The notes below the pieces were generated by a model. It was given only the letters and a program-made list of their open reading frames with translations. It was not told where the DNA came from and made no database searches. DNA of 64,000 bases from Sphingobium aromaticiconvertens. GTDB lineage: Bacteria; Pseudomonadota; Alphaproteobacteria; Sphingomonadales; Sphingomonadaceae. How positions within the stretch are numbered: the stretch's first letter is position 1; the number at the start of each line of letters is the position of its first letter. Shown one piece after another: positions 33,236-43,502 of the stretch. The position numbers were made by a program, and so were the translations under genes. The DNA lies in NCBI RefSeq assembly GCF_037154075.1, contig NZ_JBANRJ010000001.1, positions 4,521,501 through 4,585,500 on the forward strand, given 5' to 3'.

Positions 33236-34516
33236 ATGACCACAGCCACCGACAGTCCCGTCATCCCGGATGATCGTACCGACTGGAAGAATACCATTCT
33301 TGCCGGCCTTGCCAATTATATTGACGCTGGCTCGATCGTGGCCGGGTCCGCCGCGCTGGCCCTGTGGGTCGAAACCTACAAGCTCAGCAACAATCTGGTC
33401 GGCATGATCGGCGCCTTCGGCCCCAATGCGATCTCGGCCGGTATCGGTGCGCTGATCGGGGGACGGCTGTGCGATCTGTTCGGGCGCAAGAAGATCTACC
33501 AATATGATATGCTCTTCTATGCCTTTGGCATGCTTTGGCTGGTCTTCGCGATGAATGCGTGGATGATCGTGCTGGGCTTTTTCCTGGTGGGCCTGGCCGT
33601 GGGCGCGGACATTCCAGCATCCTGGTCGCTGATCGCCGAAATGGCGCCCAAGGGTGCCCGCGGCAAGCATAGCGGCGTCGCGCAGGTGCTCTGGTATATG
33701 GGGCCGGTCGTCGTCCTCCTGATGTTCCTCGTCCTGACCCCGCTTGGCCTGCTGGGCGCGCGGATCGTGTTTGCGCATCTTGCGATCCTTGCCCTCGCGC
33801 TTACCTTCCTGCGATCGAAGATGCAGGAATCGCCGCGCTGGCTGGAGGCGCAGGCCAAGGATGCGGCCTCCACCGCGCCGCGCGCTCGAATGCGCGACCT
33901 GTTCACCCGCCAGCATCTCGCCTCCATGGCGTTCCTCGCGGGCATGTATGTCTTCTGGAACCTGTGGGCCGGGACCAACGGCTTCTTCTTCCCCTATATC
34001 CTGCGAACCGTGGGCGATCAGAGCCAGGCCATGGCGGTGGCGCTTCAGGCCGGCAGCTTCTTCATCGGCATGCTGTCGATCGCCCTCATCTTCATGCGTT
34101 ATGCGGACCGGGTGAACCAGCGGACCCTGTTCTTCTGGTCCGCCGTCATCCAGGTGATCGGCATGGCCCTGCTGGCGCTGTTCCCGCTCACCCTGCCGAT
34201 GGCGATCCTGCATATCTTCCTGATGGCCGTGGGCCAGGGCTTTGGCGCGCAGTCCTTCTTCCAGCTATGGAGTTCGGAGATGTTCCCGACCATGCTGCGC
34301 AGCACCGCGCAGGGCATCATGTTCGCAGTGGTGCGGATCGTGCTGGGCTTCTGGAGCTTCTTCGTACCCTTCCTCACCTCGACCGCAGGCTTCCACACGC
34401 TGGCATGGATATTGACCGGTTTCCTGATGATCAGCGGGATCATCGGCATGATCGGCGCCCCGCGCAACGAAGGGAAGTCGCTGGAGGAACTGGAAGCAGC
34501 GCGACAAGCGGCCTGA
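33236..34516 (+). CDS. MFS sugar-porter family transporter
   Basis: 426 residues with about 12 helices and a GAGAGAGA ribosome-binding site. It shows the sugar-porter marks GGRLCDLFGRKKIYQYDM after helix 2, ESPRW before the central loop, and the C-terminal PRNEGKSLEELE (PET/NEGKSLEEIE type). FGANAISAG-like helix 2 sequence (FGPNAISAGIGALIGG) supports this family. It probably brings a monosaccharide such as apiose, rhamnose, fucose or arabinose across the inner membrane; the choice cannot be made from sequence. It shares an operator-like palindrome with the TonB receptor at 16080-18668, suggesting matched outer- and inner-membrane uptake. Confidence 0.82.
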   Translation: MTTATDSPVIPDDRTDWKNTILAGLANYIDAGSIVAGSAALALWVETYKLSNNLVGMIGAFGPNAISAGIGALIGGRLCDLFGRKKIYQYDMLFYAFGMLWLVFAMNAWMIVLGFFLVGLAVGADIPASWSLIAEMAPKGARGKHSGVAQVLWYMGPVVVLLMFLVLTPLGLLGARIVFAHLAILALALTFLRSKMQESPRWLEAQAKDAASTAPRARMRDLFTRQHLASMAFLAGMYVFWNLWAGTNGFFFPYILRTVGDQSQAMAVALQAGSFFIGMLSIALIFMRYADRVNQRTLFFWSAVIQVIGMALLALFPLTLPMAILHIFLMAVGQGFGAQSFFQLWSSEMFPTMLRSTAQGIMFAVVRIVLGFWSFFVPFLTSTAGFHTLAWILTGFLMISGIIGMIGAPRNEGKSLEELEAARQAA

Positions 34517-34548
34517 CGGCGGCGGCGAGGCGTTACCGAACTAGGATA

Positions 34549-34580
34549 GGGCGGGCCTGCGCGGCTCGCCCTTTTTTATT
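34549..34580 (+). terminator. Rho-independent terminator after sugar-porter gene
   Basis: A 9-bp GC stem (34549-34557 with 34563-34571, one G-U pair) with a 5-base loop is followed by TTTTTTATT. This is the strongest terminator in the window and closes the rightward arm of the acid-sugar module. Bases 34581-34732 show no gene. Confidence 0.9.
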
Positions 34581-34732
34581 GGGCAATCGCGGCTAATGAC
34601 CATTATCGGTTATCCAGCGACGGATTCGATGCCCACCCAAGTGCGGACGGGCAGTTCTTCCTCGCTCAATCCACCGCATCGTCGTATTTTGAGCGAATTT
34701 GGAATTCGGCTGCGCCAGCGTAGCGCTTGGCG

Positions 34733-35749
34733 TTACGGCTTCACCTCAGAGCGCGTGACGAGCACGTTCGTGCTTGTCGACGCGGGTGGCGGCATCAACT
34801 CCCTGATCACGCCCCAATAGCCCCGCGTGATGTGCGCGTCCGCCACATAGACCGGATCGGTCATTAAATGCGCATGCAGTCGGCGCAGATTGTGCCAAGG
34901 CACCGATGGGAACAGATGATGTTCCAGGTGATAGCTCACGTTGAGCGGCGCGATCAGGAACCGGTCGAGCAGAGTAGGGATGACGGTGCGCGTGCCGTTG
35001 AGCTCCCGCTCGTCGGCGACACCGTTATGCTCGGCCATTGCCCGAATTCGGTTAAAGACGTTTACCCAGATGAATTGCGGGATCATGAAAAGACCCAGTA
35101 GCTGCCAACGCAAGGGTGACCACAAGATCAAGCCGTAGACCAACAGGGCCCAGGCCACATAGCGGAGCCGCAGCGCCAGGCGATAATCGAAACCGAAGCG
35201 TCCAGGATTGTGGAAATTGGCAATGGGTGCCCAGACCCGACCGGCCCGCGCCACGCGATAGTAATTGAGGCCGATCACACTGCGGACCAGCAGCCAGACC
35301 ATGGCCCCCCCGGCTTTCGGGAAATGCTGGTCGGGATCCTTTCGCTGGACGCGATAATCGTAATCGCGGACCGTATTGGTATGGCGGTGGTGCTGCATGT
35401 GGTTTGCGCGGTACAGATCGACGCTCATAAGGAGCGGATAGGCGACGAAAAGGTCGCCAATAAGATCGTTGAGGCGGCGATTGCTGAACAGCATCCCGTG
35501 GCACGCATCATGCATCATCATGGCCAGGCATTGGATCCGCGATCCGATGACGAAACCGGCAGCCAAGTAAACCGGAATCCAATCGACGTGGATCGCGATC
35601 GCGCCGGCCGCAATCACGATCGCCCACTGCAGGACCAGCAGCAGTGCGTTACGGCGGTTGTCGATGACGGAAAGTTGCCGGAGCAGCGCCAACGTGCCAC
35701 GCCGCGAATATCGATATCCGGGTGGACGCTCCTTGGCGATTTCTTCCAT
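34733..35749 (-). CDS. Membrane fatty-acid desaturase
   Basis: 338 residues from ATG 35749 (GGAG 9 bases upstream); a GTG eight codons earlier is an alternative. The three His boxes of membrane di-iron desaturases are present: HDACHG (about residue 80), HMQHHRH (about 117) and HLEHHLFP (about 275), with four to five hydrophobic segments between. It would introduce a double bond into acyl lipids at the inner membrane; related enzymes include beta-carotene ketolase/hydroxylase-like and sphingolipid-modifying proteins. No neighbour suggests a link with the sugar locus, and it is probably a housekeeping or stress gene caught between modules. Confidence 0.82.
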   Translation of the reverse strand: MEEIAKERPPGYRYSRRGTLALLRQLSVIDNRRNALLLVLQWAIVIAAGAIAIHVDWIPVYLAAGFVIGSRIQCLAMMMHDACHGMLFSNRRLNDLIGDLFVAYPLLMSVDLYRANHMQHHRHTNTVRDYDYRVQRKDPDQHFPKAGGAMVWLLVRSVIGLNYYRVARAGRVWAPIANFHNPGRFGFDYRLALRLRYVAWALLVYGLILWSPLRWQLLGLFMIPQFIWVNVFNRIRAMAEHNGVADERELNGTRTVIPTLLDRFLIAPLNVSYHLEHHLFPSVPWHNLRRLHAHLMTDPVYVADAHITRGYWGVIRELMPPPASTSTNVLVTRSEVKP

Positions 35750-35934
35750 GGGAATATGCTCCGAATGCCGCACTAGCCTGCAAGGGATGGGTATGATTGG
35801 CGCGAACCGGCGTCAAGCGTTGTTCCCTGATGCGTGCGGCAGTCAACAGCGTATCTCCGCAGTCGACCCGATGATTACCCATAACAGACATCACCCTGCG
35901 AACCGGCACGGCCGAGTCTCAATCAAGCGCGCAC

Positions 35935-35969
35935 AAAAAAGGGAGCGACGCTCGCGCGCCACTCCCTTT
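35935..35969 (-). terminator. Terminator after second TonB receptor
   Basis: AAAGGGAG (35938-35945) pairs with CTCCCTTT (35962-35969). On the minus strand the stem is followed by six T residues (35940-35935). It lies 21 bases beyond the receptor stop. The 160 bases between it and the desaturase start show no gene. Confidence 0.75.
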
Positions 35970-35989
35970 CTCGTCGCTTTTAAGCCTGT

Positions 35990-38900
35990 TTACAGCTTGA
36001 CGCGGAAGCCTGTGTAGAAGCGGCGACCGATCGGGTCATAGGTGCCCGAGGCTGTCTCCGTGCCGGTCACGCTGCCCGAAAGCCCGGTAATGACCGGCGG
36101 CGGCCCGACGTCCAGCAAGTTGTTCACGCCGAAGTAGAATTCAAATTCCTTGCTGACCTTCAGACGCATCTGGGCGTCAGTGTAGAATTTGGACCCAACC
36201 TTGAAATATTTCTTGTCCGGCAGCGATCCGTCGGCGAGCAGGAAGCGCGCACGATATTGATCGTCGAGATAGGACGCTCCGATATATTGACCGTTCAGGG
36301 TCAGGCCGAAGCTGTCATTGTCATAGCCGAGCGTTACGAACACGCGGTCCTTGGGCGTGTTGATCTCGCCGTCCGTCCGGTCGAACGCCGCACCGGTGAG
36401 CGGGACGCCGCCCTGCTTGATGAGGTGGCTCCAACTGACGGAGACATTAGCGGTGCCGCCACCCATGCCTAAGTCCGTCATCGGCTGACGGAAAGACAGG
36501 GTTGTGTCGATGCCCTTGGTCGTCAAACCGCCGCTGTTGATCAGCTGCGAATTGACCAATTCGATCGAACCGGCGCTATACGGCCCCGAAGCAACCGTAC
36601 GACGCGTAATCAGGCTGCAGAATTCCTCATTACTGTTGTTGTAGCATTCCTGAAGGATGAAATCGCGGCTGGTGCGCGCGATCGCATCGTTGAGCTTGAT
36701 GTTGTAATAATCAATCGTCAGCGTCAGGTTGCGCAGCGCATGGATGGAAACGGGGTTGATGACGGCCCCCAATGTCCAGGTCCGCGCCGTTTCTTCCTGA
36801 ATGTTCGGATTGCTGACATTCAGGCCGCCGACACCCTGACGATCCGTCTGATTGAGCGTGAACACACCGCCGTTTGCATTGATGTTGGCCAACACGCCGG
36901 GGCTGGCGCGGCAGACGGTGCTGGTCGTGCCCGTGCTCGTTGCGGTAACGCCTGCGCATGGATCATTGACGGACCCCACGCTGACCGACGGGGCCGCGAA
37001 CAGCTCACCGATATTGGGTGCGCGCACGGCATGGGCATAGACGCCGCGCAGGCGAATATCGGCCACCGGCGACCATTCAACACCGCCATTATAGGCGTAG
37101 AAAGTGCCGACCGTCGAATAGTCGGACACACGGGCCGCGCCACGTAGCGTCAGGTTATGGAAGAAAGGCGTGTCGTGGATCAACGGCACGACGATTTCGC
37201 CATAGGCTTCCTTCACGTTGAACCGGCCCGATGTATTGGTCTGCTGCACATAGGAGTTGCGCGCCGCGATGGAGAGCGGATCGAAGGTCTCGCGGCTGCT
37301 TTCCTTGCGATATTCAGCACCCACGGCGACCTGAACGTCACCGGCAGGCAGGCTGAACAACGCGCCAGACAGGCTGCCCGCCGCGACATGCATCGACTGC
37401 TTCGCGTCGCGAAGCGATGTCGCCTGAAGATAGGAGATGGCTTCAGGCGACACCTTGCCCGCGCCATAGACATTGTAGGGAACACAGCCCTGCGCGCGCG
37501 CCTCTGCGCTGGCGCAGATCGCTTCGGTTAGATTGCCGTTGCGATTGATGTCATAGACGTCGGGAACCACGTCAAGCGCCTGGATGGCACGATCCTGATT
37601 GATCAGGCCGCTCAGGCTGCTCGACGCCTTTGTTTCGCCCCAGCTATAGGAGGCTTCCCAGTTCCATTTCGAGCCGATCTTGCCCTCGGCGCCCACAACC
37701 ATGCGCAGGTTGGTGCGATCGAAGGTGCCGATGCGTGGACCAAATTCGTTGATGCGTCGCGTGACGCCGATATCGCGGAAACCATCACCATTGGTGTCGG
37801 TTGCAAGGTTGTAAAGCGCGGTCGGCACCAGCGGGTTGATGACGCGAGTGAACTGCGCCGGGTTGCTGGGGTTCGCAAAATTCTGTTCGATATTGTAGCG
37901 ACCATTGCCCTGGCGAAAGAGGCCCAGCGCGCCGGTCGCGACCAGCGGCGAAGGCTCCAGCAAGGCGCGCGACTTCACGTTGGCATAGGTGCCCTCTGCA
38001 AACACGCTGATCGCATCGCTGACGGCATAATTTGCGCGCGCGGCAAAGACGCGGCGCTCCAGTGGAACCGAAATGGCCTGATAGGGCGTCCGGTCGAATC
38101 CGTCGGTCGCGGCGTTGAACGGCCGGACCGTGCCACTCGCATCGACGATATAATTGCCGGTGCCCGCGTTGAACGTACCGGCAGGCACGACCGTCGATTT
38201 GTTGAGCTGTGGCGTGAACAGATTCTGCGCCGCCGTCAGGTTGGCGTCGGTGCGGTTGTTGCTGCGCTGAAGCGCGCCGAGGCTGGTCTGGTCGGTCCTG
38301 CTGCGCTCCCGCGCGCCGGACTCGATGCCGCCCTGCTTGGACCATCCACCATAGAGCATGATGTTGCCGCGGCCATCATCGAAGTTGCGACCGACGGTCA
38401 GGTTGAGCGAATATTGCTCGTCATCACCCTCATCCGAAATGCCGGTCTGGGCGTTGAGCGCCAGCCCGTCGAAATCCTTCTTGTAGATGAAGTTGACCAC
38501 GCCAGCGACCGCATCGGAGCCATAGACCGCCGAAGCACCGCCGGTCAGCACGTCGACGCGCTCGACGAACGGGCTGGGGATCATGGTGAGATCGACCTGC
38601 GCCGTTCCGGGCACGCCCGCCACCACGCGGCGGCCGTCGATCAGCACGAGCGTGCGGTTTGCACCCAGCCCGCGCAGGTTGACGGTCGAGATACCGGCGC
38701 TGGTCGCGCCGAAGTTCGATGTATTGCGCGTCTGACCGGGGACGCCGAAGGCCGGGTTCATCTGCAGGACTTCCTGCACGTCGATCTTGCCGGTGTTCTG
38801 GATATCCTCGGCCGTGATGGCCTGAAGCGGCGATGGCGATGTCAGCGTCGGGCTTTTGATGCGGCTTCCCGTAACGACGATGTCGGCCACGCTTGCATTG

Positions 38901-39043
38901 CCTTCATTCTGCGGCGCGACGGTGCTCTGTGCATAGGCGCCGGTGGCACCCAACAACGTCAGTACACTTGATCCCGCCAGAAAGACTGCGCGCAGCCGGG
39001 ACGGCACGCCAGCTTGGCCCTTTTCAGACATATCCATAACCAT
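35990..39043 (-). CDS. TonB-dependent outer-membrane receptor of the apiose operon
   Basis: 1017 residues. GGAGGGG precedes ATG 39043 closely; ATG 39037 is an alternative. A signal peptide ends near GATGAYAQS, followed by VADIVVTGSRIKSPTLTSPSPLQAITAEDI, a TonB-box/plug start typical of sphingomonads and xanthomonads. The plug has VLQMNPAFGV, STVNLRGLGANRTLVLIDGRRVV and GGASAVYGSDAVAGVVNFIYKKDF. The barrel ends GRRFYTGFRVKL. It is the fourth gene of the leftward aptA-aptB-apuK operon, so it probably imports an apiose-containing saccharide or apiose itself across the outer membrane (inference). Confidence 0.85.
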   Translation of the reverse strand: MVMDMSEKGQAGVPSRLRAVFLAGSSVLTLLGATGAYAQSTVAPQNEGNASVADIVVTGSRIKSPTLTSPSPLQAITAEDIQNTGKIDVQEVLQMNPAFGVPGQTRNTSNFGATSAGISTVNLRGLGANRTLVLIDGRRVVAGVPGTAQVDLTMIPSPFVERVDVLTGGASAVYGSDAVAGVVNFIYKKDFDGLALNAQTGISDEGDDEQYSLNLTVGRNFDDGRGNIMLYGGWSKQGGIESGARERSRTDQTSLGALQRSNNRTDANLTAAQNLFTPQLNKSTVVPAGTFNAGTGNYIVDASGTVRPFNAATDGFDRTPYQAISVPLERRVFAARANYAVSDAISVFAEGTYANVKSRALLEPSPLVATGALGLFRQGNGRYNIEQNFANPSNPAQFTRVINPLVPTALYNLATDTNGDGFRDIGVTRRINEFGPRIGTFDRTNLRMVVGAEGKIGSKWNWEASYSWGETKASSSLSGLINQDRAIQALDVVPDVYDINRNGNLTEAICASAEARAQGCVPYNVYGAGKVSPEAISYLQATSLRDAKQSMHVAAGSLSGALFSLPAGDVQVAVGAEYRKESSRETFDPLSIAARNSYVQQTNTSGRFNVKEAYGEIVVPLIHDTPFFHNLTLRGAARVSDYSTVGTFYAYNGGVEWSPVADIRLRGVYAHAVRAPNIGELFAAPSVSVGSVNDPCAGVTATSTGTTSTVCRASPGVLANINANGGVFTLNQTDRQGVGGLNVSNPNIQEETARTWTLGAVINPVSIHALRNLTLTIDYYNIKLNDAIARTSRDFILQECYNNSNEEFCSLITRRTVASGPYSAGSIELVNSQLINSGGLTTKGIDTTLSFRQPMTDLGMGGGTANVSVSWSHLIKQGGVPLTGAAFDRTDGEINTPKDRVFVTLGYDNDSFGLTLNGQYIGASYLDDQYRARFLLADGSLPDKKYFKVGSKFYTDAQMRLKVSKEFEFYFGVNNLLDVGPPPVITGLSGSVTGTETASGTYDPIGRRFYTGFRVKL

Positions 39044-39058
39044 TTCCCCTCCAAAATT

Positions 39059-39075
39059 CAGGCGGTGTCCGCCTG
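39059..39075. other. Small hairpin between apuK and the TonB receptor
   Basis: CAGGCGG (39059-39065) pairs perfectly with CCGCCTG (39069-39075) with a 3-base loop, 16 bases before the receptor start on the minus strand. There is only a weak T-run (AATTTT), so it may be an attenuator or an mRNA-stabilising stem that sets receptor expression apart from the enzymes. Confidence 0.45.
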
Positions 39076-39130
39076 ATGTTTGCTTGTTTTGCGACCGTTT
39101 TCCGGCGTCTTTTCTGAAATATATTCGGCG

Positions 39131-40618
39131 CTAAGCTGCGCCAGTCGCTCCTACCGCGCGCGCCACCGCATCCCGCCAGAGGCGCCAGATCCGCGCCCGA
39201 TCGACGGGCAGCATGGCCGGGTTGAAAATCTCCGCTTCGCCGTGCCCCGCACCCTCGACAGGCAGACCCAGCGCCTCGCAGGCCAGACGCGCCACACCCA
39301 GAGCACTGGCTTCGGTCACGCCCGGTCGAACGATCACATGGTCAGCCAAGTCAGCCAGTATCTGCATCAACAGGTCGTTGCGCGCCGCCCCGCCATCGAC
39401 GGCCAATTGCGACGCAGCCATGCCCAGATCCGCCTCTATCGCGGCCAGCACATCGCCGATCTGGAGCGCAATCGCCTCCAGCGTGGCCCGCGCGACATGG
39501 GCGGGGCGCGTGCCCATCGACATGCCGCTGATCGTGCCGCGCGCATCGCTGCACCAGTGCGGCGCGCCCAGCCCGGCAAGAGCGGGCACGAAGACAACGC
39601 CGTCGCTGTCGGCAACTGTGGCGGCAAGCGCGGTCAACGCCTGCTCATCCGCCAGCCCCAGCAGCGCCGTCGCAAAGGCGGCGGCATGGCCGGAGATGGA
39701 GATATTCCCCTCCAGCGCATGCTGCGGGACGCCGCCCCGATGCCAGGCGATCGTGCTGGACAGGCCGTGGCTTGAGCGCACCCGTGCAGGCGTCGCGGTC
39801 ATCAGCGAACTGCCGGTGCCGATCGTCGCCTTGGTCGCGCCTGCCTCAGTCGCACCCGCACTATGGTGGAACAGCGCCGCATGACTGTCCCCCATCATCG
39901 CATGGACGGGGGTGCCGGGAGCCAGTGATGCCAGACCGACCGCAACCATGCCAAAGCGGCTGTCCGATCCCCGGATTTCGGGCAACAGGCTCATCGGCAC
40001 ATCGAACAGGTTCGCCAGTTCGGCGTCCCACGCCAGCGTCTCCAGATTGAAGAGTTGCGTGCGCGAGGCATTGCTGTGATCGGTAGCGTGGACGATTCCG
40101 CCCGTCAGCTTCCAGAGCAGCCAGCTATCAATCGTGCCACACCGCAATTCGCCGCGCTCTGCACGCTCCCGCGCGCCGGGAATCGCGTCGAGCAACCAGC
40201 CGATCTTCGCCGCCGGGAACAGCGGGTCGAGTCCAAGGCCGCTGCGCGCGATAATCGTCGCCTCATGCCCCGCTGCACGCAACGCCGCGCAACGATCAGC
40301 CGAACGGCGGCATTGCCAGATGATGGCCGGGGCGATCGGCTGGCCCGTGTCTGCGTCCCACAGCACCACCGTCTCGCGCTGGTTGGAAATGGCCAGGGCC
40401 GCCACGGTGACGGCAGGTTCGGCTGCGACCATCTCGGCGATCAGACCTGCGACGGCCTCCCAGATCGCATCGGCCGATTGTTCGGCCCAGCCCGGCTGCG
40501 GATATGTCACCTGCATCGCGCGCGAACGCGACAGCAGGATGCGGCCATCGGGCGCCACCAGCAGCGCCTTTGTGTTGGTCGTGCCCTGATCGATAGACAG
40601 GATGACCGGGGCGCTCAT
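39131..40618 (-). CDS. apuK: FGGY-family carbohydrate kinase, probable apulose kinase
   Basis: 495 residues from ATG 40618, which shares a base with the aptB stop (TGATG). The longer frame upstream only shadows aptB. Glycerol/xylulokinase-type fold: ILSIDQGTTNTKALL (phosphate loop 1), AISNQRETVVLWD, QCRRSADRC, GTIDSWLLWKLTGG, ATIGTGSSLMT, and the C-terminal FGGY signature region with AVDGGAARNDLLMQILAD. Next to split transketolase subunits and an AP-endonuclease-type isomerase, it corresponds to ApuK, which makes apulose 4-phosphate. The family is certain; the substrate rests on synteny with the characterised apsI-apuK-aptAB set. Confidence 0.8.
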   Translation of the reverse strand: MSAPVILSIDQGTTNTKALLVAPDGRILLSRSRAMQVTYPQPGWAEQSADAIWEAVAGLIAEMVAAEPAVTVAALAISNQRETVVLWDADTGQPIAPAIIWQCRRSADRCAALRAAGHEATIIARSGLGLDPLFPAAKIGWLLDAIPGARERAERGELRCGTIDSWLLWKLTGGIVHATDHSNASRTQLFNLETLAWDAELANLFDVPMSLLPEIRGSDSRFGMVAVGLASLAPGTPVHAMMGDSHAALFHHSAGATEAGATKATIGTGSSLMTATPARVRSSHGLSSTIAWHRGGVPQHALEGNISISGHAAAFATALLGLADEQALTALAATVADSDGVVFVPALAGLGAPHWCSDARGTISGMSMGTRPAHVARATLEAIALQIGDVLAAIEADLGMAASQLAVDGGAARNDLLMQILADLADHVIVRPGVTEASALGVARLACEALGLPVEGAGHGEAEIFNPAMLPVDRARIWRLWRDAVARAVGATGAA

Positions 40619-41570
40619 CAGCCGACCTTTACGCCAAGCAGATCGCGCGCCGCTGCTGCGATGCCATCCGCATTCAGTCCGAACCGGTCCATCAGCCAGG
40701 CGGCTGACCCGGTCGGCAAGAAGCCGGGAAAGCCCAGCATCCGCATCCGCACCGGCACATTTTGCGCGCAATATTCCGCGACCGCACCGCCCAGCCCACC
40801 ATGCGCCAGCCCTTCCTCCGCCGTCACAATGGAGCCAGTGGCAGCCGCGTCGGCGATGGCCCGTGTGTCGATCGGGGAGACGGTCGCCATGTTGATGACC
40901 CGCGCCGAAACACCTTCTGCCGCCAGCGCTTCCGCCGCCGCAAGGGCGCGGTGGACGAGCGTGCCGTTGGCGATGATCGCAATGTCGCCGCCCGCGCGGA
41001 GCGTTTCCGCCTTGCCGATATTGAACACCGGCTTGTCGCGCGCCAGTTCCGGCACGGGCATCCGGCTGATGCGGATATAGACCGGCCCGTCATGGGCAAC
41101 GGCAGCCTTGATCGCCTCTGCCGTTTCCCACGGGTCGGCGGGCACGATCACCGTCAGCTTGTCGATCGCGCGCAGCCAGGCGACATCCTCGATACTGTGG
41201 TGCGTCGCGCCCAGTTCGCCATAGGCCACGCCGCTGGATATGCCGCACAGCTTCACATTGGCCTGGCTATAGGCGCAGTCGGCCTTGATCTGCTCCAGCG
41301 CACGGGCGCTCAGGAAACAGGAGGCGCCGCTGACGAACGGGATCTTCCCGCCATTGGCCAACCCCGCGCCCACGCCGACCATATTCTGTTCGGCAATGCC
41401 GACATTGATCAGGCGACGGGGAAAACGATCCCGAAACTTGCCGAGCTTCGACGATCCGACAGAATCATTGACCACGGCAACGATCCGCTCATCGGCGACC
41501 GCCAGTTCCTCGATCGTATGCACATAAGCGTCACGGCAATCGAACATTCCCGTTGGGGCAGCAGCAGCGC

Positions 41571-41574
<4 letters not shown>
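40618..41574 (-). CDS. aptB: Transketolase C-terminal subunit, probable apulose-4-phosphate transketolase B
   Basis: 318 residues from ATG 41574, overlapping the aptA stop by ATGA. It carries the pyrimidine-binding and C-terminal domains of transketolase: NVGIAEQNMVGVGAGLANGGKIPFVSG with the catalytic Glu in GIAEQN, GVAYGELGATHHSIEDVAWLRAI, VIVPADPWETAEAIKAA, then ITAEE-like IVTAEEGLAHGGLGGAVAEY. Split transketolases pair with the adjacent N-terminal subunit. Known AptAB converts apulose 4-phosphate and glyceraldehyde 3-phosphate into dihydroxyacetone phosphate and xylulose 5-phosphate. Context (apuK, apsI) supports this over an ordinary TktAB. Confidence 0.82.
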
Positions 41575-42446
<872 letters not shown>

Positions 42447-42510
42447 CAATCAGAATCCTCTCTCTTGCTCACTTCATAACTCTGCCCGAAATAAAGCGCA
42501 AGGAATGTAC

Positions 42511-42576
42511 TTTCGATTTTTTTCGTTTCGTATAAATTCTAGAAAAATTGACAATATGCGAAAGGGCACGATAAAC
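42511..42576. promoter_or_regulatory. Divergent aptA/deoR promoter with repeated TTTCG elements
   Basis: Three TTTCG elements (42511-42515, 42521-42525, 42526-42530) and an inverted CGAAA at 42559-42563 lie in the 161-base divergent gap. DeoR-type repressors often bind such repeats. A rightward promoter TTGACA (42548-42553) and GATAAA (42570-42575), 16 bases apart, spans the CGAAA element, so binding there would block it. The regulator at 42608 is the obvious candidate. Confidence 0.5.
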
Positions 42577-42607
42577 CGATCAAAGAGCGGTCAGGCCAGC
42601 AAGGACG

Positions 42608-43429
42608 ATGGAGAGCGTGAGTGGCAACGAAAGTCCGGGCCGGATGAAGGGGCCGTCGCAAAGCAAACTGTTGGGCGAAACCCGTCGCGGCAAGATACTC
42701 GAATGGCTTCAGGAAGAGGGCAGCGCCCGCGTCCGCGTGCTGGCCGAGGCGTTCGCCGTGTCCGAAGTGACCGTGCGCCAGGATCTGGAGAAGCTGGAAG
42801 CGGAGGGACATATCGAGCGCGAGCATGGCGGCGCTTTCCTGAAGTCCGTGCCGCAGCAGGTCCGTTCCATGGCCCTGCAACATCAGGCCCATCTGGACGC
42901 GAAGGAGCGGATCGGCCGCGCCGCCGCTGCGCTGGTGCGCGACGGGGAGACGATCATCCTCGATTCCGGCTCTACCACCACCGCCGTCGCCGCCCATATG
43001 CTGGGCCGACGCGACCTGACGGTCATCACCAATGCCCTCAACATCGCGCTGATGCTGGGCGCCGAACCTGGGTTCGAGGTGCATATGACCGGCGGCCATT
43101 TCAAGGCGCCCACCCTGTCGCTCAGCGGGGAGCGGTCGGCGGATTATTTCAAGGGCCTTTATGTCCAGCGGCTGTTTCTGGCGACGGCGGCGCTCGACCT
43201 CGACAGTGGCCTCACCTACCCCGCCCTGTCCGACATCGCGGTCAAGCGCGCGATGATCGCGGCGGCCGAAAAAGTCTGTCTGGTCGCCGATTCCAGCAAG
43301 ATCGGCCAGCGGTCCTTCACCGCACTGGGCGGCCTGGACCTCATCCACATGCTGATCACGGATGACGGCATCCGCGACGAAGACCGCCGGGCGATCGAAG
43401 CCGCCGGGATAGAGGTCATCGTCGCCTGA
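42608..43429 (+). CDS. DeoR-family regulator of the apiose module
   Basis: 273 residues. The N-terminal DeoR helix-turn-helix is ETRRGKILEWLQEEGSARVRVLAEAFAVSEVTVRQDLEKLEAEGHIEREHGGAF in outline (residues 24-77); the DeoRC sugar-phosphate sensing domain has KERIGRAAAALVRDGETIILDSGSTTTAVAAHM, VITNALNIALML and the VADSSKIGQRSFTALGGL phosphate-binding loop. Such proteins usually repress a neighbouring sugar operon and are released by its phosphorylated intermediate, here perhaps apulose 4-phosphate (inference). It lies between the divergent aptA operon and apsI, 73 bases before the latter. Confidence 0.88.
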   Translation: MESVSGNESPGRMKGPSQSKLLGETRRGKILEWLQEEGSARVRVLAEAFAVSEVTVRQDLEKLEAEGHIEREHGGAFLKSVPQQVRSMALQHQAHLDAKERIGRAAAALVRDGETIILDSGSTTTAVAAHMLGRRDLTVITNALNIALMLGAEPGFEVHMTGGHFKAPTLSLSGERSADYFKGLYVQRLFLATAALDLDSGLTYPALSDIAVKRAMIAAAEKVCLVADSSKIGQRSFTALGGLDLIHMLITDDGIRDEDRRAIEAAGIEVIVA

Positions 43430-43502
43430 AAAAACCGGCGGCCCACGGGCCAGCCACAGAAACGCACGCAAAACTGTCTAGAAACAGGCAAGAGGAACTA
43501 TC

